This document shows positions 1 through 5,650 of a stretch of 11,690 bases of DNA, piece after piece (position 1 is the stretch's first letter; the number at the start of each line of letters is the position of its first letter). This DNA is from an uncultured Lachnospiraceae bacterium (GTDB lineage Bacteria > Bacillota > Clostridia > Lachnospirales > Lachnospiraceae). The notes beneath the pieces are model-generated. The model had not been told where the DNA came from. It saw only the letters and a program-made list of their open reading frames with translations, and made no database searches. The DNA lies in assembly GCA_900557385.1 (NCBI GenBank), contig USSP01000028.1:1-11690 (forward strand), in the 5' to 3' direction. The position numbers and the translations under genes were made by a program.

Positions 1-144
1 CTAGAGGGCATAACTCGGAAAATCACATCCTACTTTCGTTTCAATTACACAATAACAGTATAGCATAAAGGGAACGGATGTTCAAACAAGAGGTAAATTT
101 ACCCCATCAGAAATAAGATTTTTGTAGATGCCTGGGAGTTTGTT

Positions 145-153
145 TGGTATAAT
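145..153 (+). promoter_or_regulatory. Extended -10 promoter of the DUF6602-like gene
   Basis: TGG directly followed by a perfect TATAAT (148-153) makes an extended -10 element 66 nt before the chosen start codon. No good -35 is seen at 17 nt spacing (TTGTAG at 122-127 would need 20 nt), which fits an extended -10 promoter that needs little -35 contact. The -10 lies inside the left outer arm of the inverted repeat 147-200, so promoter use and the repeat are physically linked. Confidence 0.55.
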
Positions 154-200
154 TATGGTGCAGGGGACAAGAAATTGTTCCCTGCAAATCTGAATTATAC
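147..200. repeat. Nested inverted repeat spanning promoter and 5' leader
   Basis: Outer arms GTATAATT (147-154) and AATTATAC (193-200) are exact reverse complements. Inside them, 12-nt arms at 159-170 and 175-186 pair with one G-T mismatch around a GAAA loop (171-174), giving TGCAGGGGACAA / TTGTTCCCTGCA. A transcript starting near 160 would begin with this inner hairpin, capped by a GNRA-type loop. It could be an operator, a 5' mRNA-stabilising hairpin or the remnant of a small palindromic element. There is no T-tract, so a terminator is unlikely. Confidence 0.7.
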
Positions 201-219
201 GAAGCGAATGGAGGAACAT

Positions 220-1071
220 ATGAATGATATTTTTGATAAACTTATAAAATCTAAAATAGAACAATTCAAAGATGATTATGTAAAACTTTCAAGACAAATA
301 TTTGTAAACAAAGATGGGACATTAATTCATCCTGGAGAGTTTGGTATGTATCGCGAGAAAATAATTAGAGAATTTTTAGCGCCTTTTTTACCAACGAGAT
401 TGGCGATTGGCAGTGGTTTTGTTATTACAGCTGCGAACAACATTAGTACTCAATGCGATATTATCATATACGATAAAGAACATACTCCTGTAATCGAAAA
501 TGGTGAACAACGCTTTTTTCCTGTTGAATGTGTTGTTGGAGTTATTGAAGTGAAATCAAAATTGACTACGGCGAAATTAAAGGACGCTTTAATAAAATTA
601 TCATCAATAAAAAATCTTAGAAATGATATTGGTAATAACGCTTATATATTTAAAGATTATAACGGGGTTAGTAGTTTCGATGCTAAAAATAAAGTGCGAG
701 ACCAAATGGCTACTTTTTTAATTTGTGAAAGAATAGATGCTAATATAGAAAAAGAAATAGATACATTTTTTACGAATACATATGAGGGAGTAGATAAGTC
801 GCTGTTTCATAATATGATTTTAGATTTAAATGGAGGTTGTTTTCTTTATTATGATGGAAGCAGACCAATATATCACGCATATTTCAATTATACAGAACCT
901 AGTTTTAAAAATGAATATATATTTCCTCATGAATTGGGTTATTCAGAAGAACACATCCTTTTATTTTTAAACTACTTTTATATGTTAATTTCTTCTGTAT
1001 CAGTAATGGATATAGAAATAACAACGTATCTTGGTGAAACACGAGTAAAAAAATCATTGATAGAGAAGTAA
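220..1071 (+). CDS. DUF6602-like protein, putative PD-(D/E)XK nuclease
   Basis: Predicted 283-residue cytoplasmic protein with no signal peptide or membrane segment. The start at 220 is chosen because GGAGG (210-214) sits 5 nt before it; a longer reading from TTG at 175 would begin inside the hairpin and has no ribosome site. The N-terminal half carries the pattern I associate with DUF6602: GEFGMYRE (39-46), GSGFVI (64-69), QCDIIIYD (78-85) and IEVKS (109-113). D80 followed by E110-x-K112 after a hydrophobic strand matches the PD-(D/E)XK catalytic core, so a metal-dependent nuclease role is inferred; substrate is unknown. The C-terminal half (about 140-283) has no motif I recognise. The gene is clearly more AT-rich than the genes right of 3300, which suggests transfer. 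Single gene with its own promoter; the next gene also has its own. Confidence 0.75.
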   Translation: MNDIFDKLIKSKIEQFKDDYVKLSRQIFVNKDGTLIHPGEFGMYREKIIREFLAPFLPTRLAIGSGFVITAANNISTQCDIIIYDKEHTPVIENGEQRFFPVECVVGVIEVKSKLTTAKLKDALIKLSSIKNLRNDIGNNAYIFKDYNGVSSFDAKNKVRDQMATFLICERIDANIEKEIDTFFTNTYEGVDKSLFHNMILDLNGGCFLYYDGSRPIYHAYFNYTEPSFKNEYIFPHELGYSEEHILLFLNYFYMLISSVSVMDIEITTYLGETRVKKSLIEK

Positions 1072-1080
1072 GCGAAAATT

Positions 1081-1097
1081 TCAGTTTTTGAAACTGA
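1081..1097. repeat. Short perfect inverted repeat after the nuclease-like gene
   Basis: TCAGTTT-TTG-AAACTGA: 7-bp perfect arms with a 3-nt loop, starting 10 nt after the stop codon at 1071. The stem can be lengthened by four A-T pairs across one bulged G. No run of T follows, so it is at best a weak or rho-independent-like stop; it could equally be an operator upstream of the next promoter. Confidence 0.4.
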
Positions 1098-1127
1098 GAA
1101 ATCAGTATTTGTAGGTCTGTTACAGTA

Positions 1128-1156
1128 TTGATAAAAGAGATTATTCATGATAAAAT
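1128..1156 (+). promoter_or_regulatory. Strong extended -10 promoter for the XRE fusion gene
   Basis: TTGATA (1128-1133) and TAAAAT (1151-1156) are separated by exactly 17 nt, and TGA (1148-1150) directly precedes the -10, making it an extended element. Start of transcription is expected near 1163, about 40 nt before the start codon. A small palindromic core TCATGA (1145-1150) abuts the -10 and could be where the encoded XRE-type regulator acts on itself; that is inference only. Confidence 0.7.
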
Positions 1157-1202
1157 ATCCGAAAAATCGGAAATGGAAAGATAGAGGAAAGGATATTGCA
1201 TC

Positions 1203-2084
1203 ATGAAGATATATGAGAGAATATTTGCGAGACTTGAAGAACTACATATGAGCCAGACGAAACTATCCAGAAGAACTGGTATTGCGACCAGCACAATTAG
1301 TGATTGGCGGAAGAAACAGATTAATCCACAGGCGGATAAACTGGTGTCTATATGCAAGGCACTGGATATGACACTTGTGGAATTGCTTTGCGACGAAGAA
1401 GATGCAGAACAGACTGCAACCAACGATTATGTGTCAGAAGAAAATTATATGATTGAACTGTTTCGGCGATCCGATACAGAGAGCAGACGAAGAATGATCG
1501 GTTACCTGGCACTTCTCGATGCTTGCAAGCAAATCAACGATAGCAGCCAGTCCAAGAAACAGCAGCGGAATGTTTCTGTCATTCAGAATATTGATGGAAA
1601 TAATATTGTGGTAATTAACGATATCCGATTTAAAGGAAAACGTTCCATTGACTGGAAGGAAGTGCGGGCATATTTGAAAGAATATGTCGGTGATTTTTAT
1701 AAGGTGGTGTCTACCGGCGATGTTATATATATCGGATCGGATCTGCCAAGTGAGTATTCGGGATCAGTATATACCAAAAGGCTGAATGGAGCAGTTGCAA
1801 AGGCTAAAGCGAATGCAACACAGGGAATTCCTGAAATGATAGAAATTTCAACAGGCAGATATTTTAGAGAAAATAATAAGGGGAAACATAATTGGAGTGC
1901 AAGGAATGGCTGGTATAGATATGATACTTATTTTGCATTACCGGTATATGGTGATAATGAAGATATTGAAAGATATAACGTATTTCATGCATCTTTGATA
2001 ATAAGGCATGCAAACGATGGAAAAATGTATTTGTATGATATTCTAGATATAAAAAAAGAAACGAGCACCCCGTTGGAGCCATAA
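1203..2084 (+). CDS. XRE helix-turn-helix fused to LPD3/BECR-like toxin-family domain
   Basis: 293 residues in two parts. Residues 5-62 are a Cro/C1-type HTH with the typical core SQTKLSRRTGIATSTISDWR (17-36). After a linker rich in charged residues (65-125), residues 137-293 form a second domain with the conserved points GDVIYIGSDLPSEY (172-185), KAKANATQGIPE (200-211), GWYRYD (236-241), RYNVFHASLIIRHA (257-270), MYLYDI (275-280) and KKET (284-287). From memory this resembles the C-terminal domain of MuF/large prophage polyvalent proteins (LPD3, related to barnase-EndoU-ColicinE5/D-RelE nucleases); I could not check it. The architecture suggests a repressor or antitoxin-like DNA binder joined to an RNase-like or RNase-derived domain. 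GAGGAAAGG (1184-1192) lies 10 nt before the ATG. No partner antitoxin gene is visible next to it. Confidence 0.75.
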   Translation: MKIYERIFARLEELHMSQTKLSRRTGIATSTISDWRKKQINPQADKLVSICKALDMTLVELLCDEEDAEQTATNDYVSEENYMIELFRRSDTESRRRMIGYLALLDACKQINDSSQSKKQQRNVSVIQNIDGNNIVVINDIRFKGKRSIDWKEVRAYLKEYVGDFYKVVSTGDVIYIGSDLPSEYSGSVYTKRLNGAVAKAKANATQGIPEMIEISTGRYFRENNKGKHNWSARNGWYRYDTYFALPVYGDNEDIERYNVFHASLIIRHANDGKMYLYDILDIKKETSTPLEP

Positions 2085-2256
2085 GGCTTTACTTGGCACA
2101 AAACCCATTTCTTTTATGAATAGATAATACAATATGGTAGAAAAAATGTCAATCCGAATATTCGAAAATTAAGACGTTAAGATGGTGTTTATGTATAATA
2201 TAAGTAGCATAATTGCAACTAGCAATATATTGGCTTAGATTCCGCGTTGGTGTACG
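2085..2256. other. AT-rich intergenic stretch
   Basis: No gene is visible on either strand. It contains the perfect 10-bp palindrome CGAATATTCG (2155-2164), an isolated TATAAT (2194-2199) with only a poor upstream hexamer (TTAAGA at 2169-2174, 19 nt spacing), and a small ATTGC/GCAAT inverted repeat (2212-2226). These could be a promoter and operator for the short reading frame at 2257, but none is strong. Confidence 0.4.
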
Positions 2257-2445
2257 ATGATTTTGGAAAATGAAACAGAGTCAACCAGACTTGATTCGCA
2301 TGATTTTACTTATAGTAATGGCTCATATACATATCATGATACATATGTTGTAGGAGTTTTTACATGGTCTCAAGGCTATGAACAAATTTATTGTAATAAT
2401 GAAAAGGTATATGAATGCTATTTTCATGGTGGCTTGATGAAATAG
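2257..2445 (+). pseudogene. Short DUF5680-like fragment
   Basis: 62 codons. There is no ribosome site in front of the ATG, and the frame is open upstream only to a stop at 2236-2238. The peptide holds two pieces that I recognise from DUF5680 proteins: RLDSHDFTYSNGSYTYHDTY (residues 11-30), normally in the first half, and GYEQIYCNNEKVYECYFHGG (40-59), normally the extreme C-terminus. In the family these are separated by roughly 60-80 residues from memory, so this looks like a 5'-truncated gene with an internal deletion that stayed in frame. Alternatively it is a real short single-repeat protein. Family assignment is by eye and unverified. Confidence 0.45.
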
Positions 2446-2455
2446 ACAACTTCCT

Positions 2456-2476
2456 GTTGCCGAAATATACGGCTAC
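2456..2476 (+). terminator. Possible weak hairpin terminator
   Basis: GTTGCCG (2456-2462) and CGGCTAC (2470-2476) pair with one mismatch around a 7-nt loop, starting 11 nt after the stop codon at 2445, and are followed by the pyrimidine-rich CTTTCTCT. The U-tract is interrupted, so termination would be inefficient. Confidence 0.3.
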
Positions 2477-2524
2477 CTTTCTCTAATTTACAGGCTCTAC
2501 ACTTATAGATACGGAGGCTTTATT

Positions 2525-3254
2525 ATGGACATCATTGCAAGGCGACAATTTGCACCACTTTACATCTGGCTGGAACATTACTTTTCTGGCGGTGTTTCTA
2601 GTGCTTCTTCTTGTAAAAAAGAAATATATGACAGTGTTGGTAGGGCTAGTGATGGGCGTAGTCTATATGGTGGTGGACTACGGTATTTTCAATCTGTTGC
2701 TTCACACCCGGAGTATCTCACAGGGCTATAGCCTGTTCTGGGTGTTGCTATGGATTTCCAAAGATAAACATCTGTTGGAATGGTCACTGTTGATTCTGGG
2801 ATGGTGGTTCTGCTGTCCATTGATTACCCAGACTTTTGCCGGGAATAAGCCACCCATTGTTATTCAGCGTACCACCGGTGCTTACCATGGCTATATGGCA
2901 CTGCTTTTATTTGTGGGCTATCTGGGAGTGATTGTATACAATTTGTTTCAGAAAGAAAAAGAGAAGCAAATGAATATTCCGTGGCTTTTTGCCATCGGGA
3001 TACTCGTTCAGTTTGGATGGGAAGCAGGGCTGTTACTGGGAGGAAGCCGCAGTGCCGGTTTTTCTTCAGGGGGAGAGAAAATACTTACGTTGGTGGTAAA
3101 TTCTTTACTGGAAACCAATCTGGGGATGCCGTATATTTATTGTATTTTTGCGGCATATTCCAGTAGATTTACGGAACAGCTTACCAGACGGGAGCATGCG
3201 ATTTCCTTTACAGAACGAATTGCGGAGAATCATGAAGAGCATGTGAAGATGTGA
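2525..3254 (+). CDS. Multi-pass membrane protein with disrupted start
   Basis: The body of the gene is open from TTG 2535 and encodes 239 residues, with about six hydrophobic segments (near 14-28, 33-52, 82-100, 119-137, 149-169, 197-209). It is a typical integral membrane protein of unknown function with aromatic and glycine-rich loops (GAYHGY 115-120, GWEAGLLLGG 161-170). The only good ribosome site, GGAGG (2513-2517), lies 7 nt before ATG 2525, but that ATG is in another frame. Removing one A near 2534 would join them as ATG-GAC-ATC-TTG-CAA. So either a frameshift mutation (or sequence error) has hit codon 4, or TTG 2535 is used poorly with a 17-nt spacer. The feature starts at the ATG to include the inferred original start. 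No family name is assigned. Confidence 0.6.
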
Positions 3255-3267
3255 TTATGTATACAGC

Positions 3268-3309
3268 AAAGAAAGACTCGGGTGAAACCTATACCTTGAG
3301 TCTTTCTTT
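3268..3309 (+). terminator. Strong intrinsic terminator after the membrane protein gene
   Basis: AAAGAAAGACTC (3268-3279) and GAGTCTTTCTTT (3298-3309) are a perfect 12-bp stem with an 18-nt loop, starting 14 nt after the stop codon. The right arm ends in a T-rich run continuing to 3313, and the left arm is A-rich, so the hairpin could also work on the opposite strand. It insulates the marR-ABC operon that follows. Confidence 0.8.
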
Positions 3310-3324
3310 ATTTCATTAAGTATA

Positions 3325-3353
3325 TTGACAGTGAAAAATGGATGTACTATCAT
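3325..3353 (+). promoter_or_regulatory. Promoter of the marR-ABC-ABC operon
   Basis: A perfect TTGACA (3325-3330) and TATCAT (3348-3353, five of six consensus bases) are separated by 17 nt. The expected transcription start is near 3360, about 34 nt before the marR ATG. The -10 overlaps the TGGATG/CATCCA operator-like repeats, so repressor binding there would block RNA polymerase. Confidence 0.75.
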
Positions 3354-3364
3354 CCAAATGGATG
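3339..3364. promoter_or_regulatory. Likely MarR operator: three TGGATG half-sites
   Basis: TGGATG (3339-3344), CATCCA (3351-3356) and TGGATG (3359-3364) form two overlapping palindromes that share the central half-site, one with a 6-nt and one with a 2-nt spacer. They cover the -10 and the expected transcription start of the operon whose first gene encodes a MarR-family regulator. Autoregulation of this kind is usual for the family; the link to this regulator is inferred from position. Confidence 0.65.
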
Positions 3365-3393
3365 TAGGTACAACTAAAAAGGAAGGGACAGTA

Positions 3394-3894
3394 ATGGACG
3401 AAACAGGAAGAAAGATAACGAAGATTGCCAGAGAGGTTAGTAAATTTACTTTGCAAACAATGAAAGAGGATGGAATCGGCACGGCGGAATTTGATTTCAT
3501 CCATCTGGTGCGGCATCAGCCGGGAATTACCCAGGCTGATATACGGGAACAGCTCAAGATTGATAAAGGTGCGGCGGCACGGCGGGCAGCCAGTCTGGAG
3601 GGCAAGGGGTATCTTTACCGAGAGCCCAACCCGGATGATGGCAGGAGCCAGCTTTTGTATGCAACGGAGAAAGCGGAGCAGTTGAAGAATTCCAAGGCGT
3701 ATATTGAAGGGGTATTTTATGAATGGCTTCTTGCAGAGTTGCCGGAGGAAGAAAAGGAAGCCTTTTGCCAGACCTTGGACAAGTTGTATTGGAGATCCAA
3801 ATTACAGAGGAGAGCGGGATTTGCGGATGTGGCAAAATTAGTAGGTCAAATGAGTGAAAATACAGAGGAAACGGAAAGTGAACACTATGAGTAG
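3394..3894 (+). CDS. MarR-family transcriptional regulator
   Basis: 166-residue winged-helix DNA-binding protein, a usual MarR length. The winged helix spans about 33-95: GITQADIREQL (44-54) is the first HTH helix, DKGAAARRAASLEGKGYL (57-74) contains the recognition helix, and NPDDGRSQLLYAT (79-91) is the wing with the conserved D-G-R (82-84). Flanking helices (1-30, 100-150) would form the dimer interface. Start 3394 is chosen because GGAAGGG (3381-3387) lies 6 nt before it; an in-frame ATG at 3360 falls in the operator and at the predicted transcription start. Its 3' end overlaps the first ABC gene by 8 nt, so it most likely represses its own operon and responds to a substrate of the exporter. 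Confidence 0.92.
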   Translation: MDETGRKITKIAREVSKFTLQTMKEDGIGTAEFDFIHLVRHQPGITQADIREQLKIDKGAAARRAASLEGKGYLYREPNPDDGRSQLLYATEKAEQLKNSKAYIEGVFYEWLLAELPEEEKEAFCQTLDKLYWRSKLQRRAGFADVAKLVGQMSENTEETESEHYE

Positions 3895-5650
3895 ACAAGA
3901 TAGCAGGAAAGAATTTCAATCGGATCGCGTTCTGTCTTATTTTAAGATCGAGTGGCTTGTGTTGCTTGCAGTGACGGCTTCCGGATTGATTTATAATGTG
4001 GGGCTGTTGGCAGGACCTTGGTTTGAGGGAAAAATGACAGGCTGTCTGGTGAATATTCTGAGTGGCAGTGCCGGTTTTTCTGATATGCTGACACTGGTTA
4101 TTGCTTACGTGGTAACCATTGCGGTGGTTCAGATTTCCCGTTATATTAAGCGATTTTATGTCCGGAGATTTTCCAATAATGTGAATCGGCGGATGAAGCA
4201 GGTATTGTATGACAGCCTGATACATAAAAGCCGGGCACAACTGGAAGAGGAAGGTGCCGGTAATGTGATGACGAAAGCAATTCTGGATGTGGACGATTGT
4301 GCAGAAGGTATGCGGAAATTCACAACGGAAATTTTTGATACGGGAGTAGCACTGTTGGCTTATGCGGGCATGCTTTTCTTCTATGATTGGCGTCTGGCAC
4401 TTCTTAGTATGATTTTTCCTCCGATTTCCTATGTGATAGCAGAAAAGATGAAAGGAATCGTGCAACGGACAGGTGCAGCATACAAGGTGCAGTCCGGGGC
4501 TTTAAGTGCGGCAACCTTGGACAGAGCTTCTAATGCCATCACATATCGGGTTTACGGATGTGAAAAAGAACGATGTAACGCTTACGAAAAAAATCTTACG
4601 GATTATGAGAAATCAGCAGTCCGTGCGAATATTTGGAGTGCATCCTTCCCGCCGATCTATCGCGTGATTTCCATGGCGGGTGTTTTATTCATTTTTTATT
4701 TTGGCAGCAGAAATGTGTTAGGAAATGGTTGGAAAGCATGGGATGTGGCAGCGTTTACAACCTTTCTTTCCTGCTTTATCAAGCTGTCGGTGAAATCCTC
4801 CCATGCAGCGAAATTATTTAATGCAGTACATAAGGCACAGGTTTCCTGGAAAAGAATCAAACCCTTAATGAAGGCAGAAGAACATGAAGATGACAGCGTT
4901 CTGCAGAATCCCGGAGAGCTACAGGTTTCTCATGTGAGTTTTTCCTATCCGAACGGAACGAAGATTTACGAAGATTTCTGTCTGGAGGCAAAACCCGGCG
5001 AGATTATCGGAGTGACCGGAGCTGTTGCCTGTGGAAAATCAACCCTGGGAAAAACCTTTTTGTGTGAATATCCCTATGAAGGCAGTATCTGCTTTTCTGG
5101 TAGGGAATTGCGTAAACTGACAGATGCAGAACGAACCGGAAGCGTAGGGTATCTGGGGCATGACCCGGAATTATTTGATGACACCATTCGAAACAATATC
5201 CTGCTGGGAGATGATGCGGATAGTGAAAAATATCTCAAAGCAGTCTGCTTTGATAAGGAAGTGGCAGAGATGGAAAAAGGAGAAGATACCATTGTGGGAA
5301 ACAGCGGAATCAGACTTTCCGGTGGTCAGGCGCAACGTCTGGCACTGGCAAGAACCCTTTGTCACAAACGCCCGGTATTGGTTTTGGATGATCCTTTTTC
5401 TGCATTGGATAAGAAAACGGAGGAACAAATTTTTACAAATCTGAGGCAGCTTGCCGCAGACAGCGTTGTTATTATTTTGTCTCATAGGTTATATCTGTTT
5501 CCACAGATGGATCAGATTATCTGGATGGAAAACGGACATACCATGACGGGTACCCACGAACAGATCCGGAGGGAATGTCCCGAATATAACAGACTATATG
5601 AGGCGCAGGCAACAGCAGATACAGAAAAAGAAGGGGGACAGAACAGATGA
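3887..5650 (+). CDS. ABC exporter half-transporter with degenerate catalytic site
   Basis: 587 residues: a six-helix type I exporter membrane domain (about 22-305; helices near 22-44, 67-86, 150-166, 168-185, 257-275, 287-305) followed by a nucleotide-binding domain (about 343-570). Walker A is G378-AVAC-GKS (K384), the signature is intact LSGGQ (477-481), Walker B is VLVLD501, and the switch histidine is H533. Two departures are visible: the catalytic Glu is Asp (D502), and the Q-loop glutamine position holds His (H425, in GYLGHDPELF). This fits the non-catalytic partner of heterodimeric exporters such as TM287/288 or BmrCD. Start ATG 3887 has GGAAAG 8 nt upstream; a GTG at 3854 is possible but less likely. 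It overlaps marR by 8 nt and the next ABC gene by 4 nt. Substrate is unknown; a drug or amphiphile is likely. Confidence 0.93.
   Translation: MSRQDSRKEFQSDRVLSYFKIEWLVLLAVTASGLIYNVGLLAGPWFEGKMTGCLVNILSGSAGFSDMLTLVIAYVVTIAVVQISRYIKRFYVRRFSNNVNRRMKQVLYDSLIHKSRAQLEEEGAGNVMTKAILDVDDCAEGMRKFTTEIFDTGVALLAYAGMLFFYDWRLALLSMIFPPISYVIAEKMKGIVQRTGAAYKVQSGALSAATLDRASNAITYRVYGCEKERCNAYEKNLTDYEKSAVRANIWSASFPPIYRVISMAGVLFIFYFGSRNVLGNGWKAWDVAAFTTFLSCFIKLSVKSSHAAKLFNAVHKAQVSWKRIKPLMKAEEHEDDSVLQNPGELQVSHVSFSYPNGTKIYEDFCLEAKPGEIIGVTGAVACGKSTLGKTFLCEYPYEGSICFSGRELRKLTDAERTGSVGYLGHDPELFDDTIRNNILLGDDADSEKYLKAVCFDKEVAEMEKGEDTIVGNSGIRLSGGQAQRLALARTLCHKRPVLVLDDPFSALDKKTEEQIFTNLRQLAADSVVIILSHRLYLFPQMDQIIWMENGHTMTGTHEQIRRECPEYNRLYEAQATADTEKEGGQNR

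Noticed and set aside
1..144. Possible CRISPR repeat or tRNA fragment in the left end
   Set aside because: No repeated unit and no cloverleaf could be found; the sequence is left unassigned.
175..219. Longer N-terminus for the DUF6602-like protein from TTG 175
   Set aside because: It starts within the hairpin arm and has no ribosome site, whereas ATG 220 has GGAGG 5 nt upstream.
2077..2090. AGCC-ATAA-GGCT hairpin over the stop codon of the XRE fusion gene
   Set aside because: Only four base pairs and no proper T-tract; too weak to call a terminator.
2525..2731. 68-codon frame from ATG 2525 as a separate small protein
   Set aside because: Despite the good ribosome site, the product lacks the membrane character of the overlapping frame and reads like an out-of-frame shadow; treated as the displaced start of the membrane protein.
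3360..3393. Longer MarR start at ATG 3360 or TTG 3325
   Set aside because: Both lie in the promoter/operator; TTG 3325 is the -35 element itself.
3554..4465. 303-codon open frame on the minus strand
   Set aside because: It lies antisense to marR and the first ABC gene, is low in typical protein features (rich in His, Pro, Ser, Cys) and has no ribosome site; it is a shadow.
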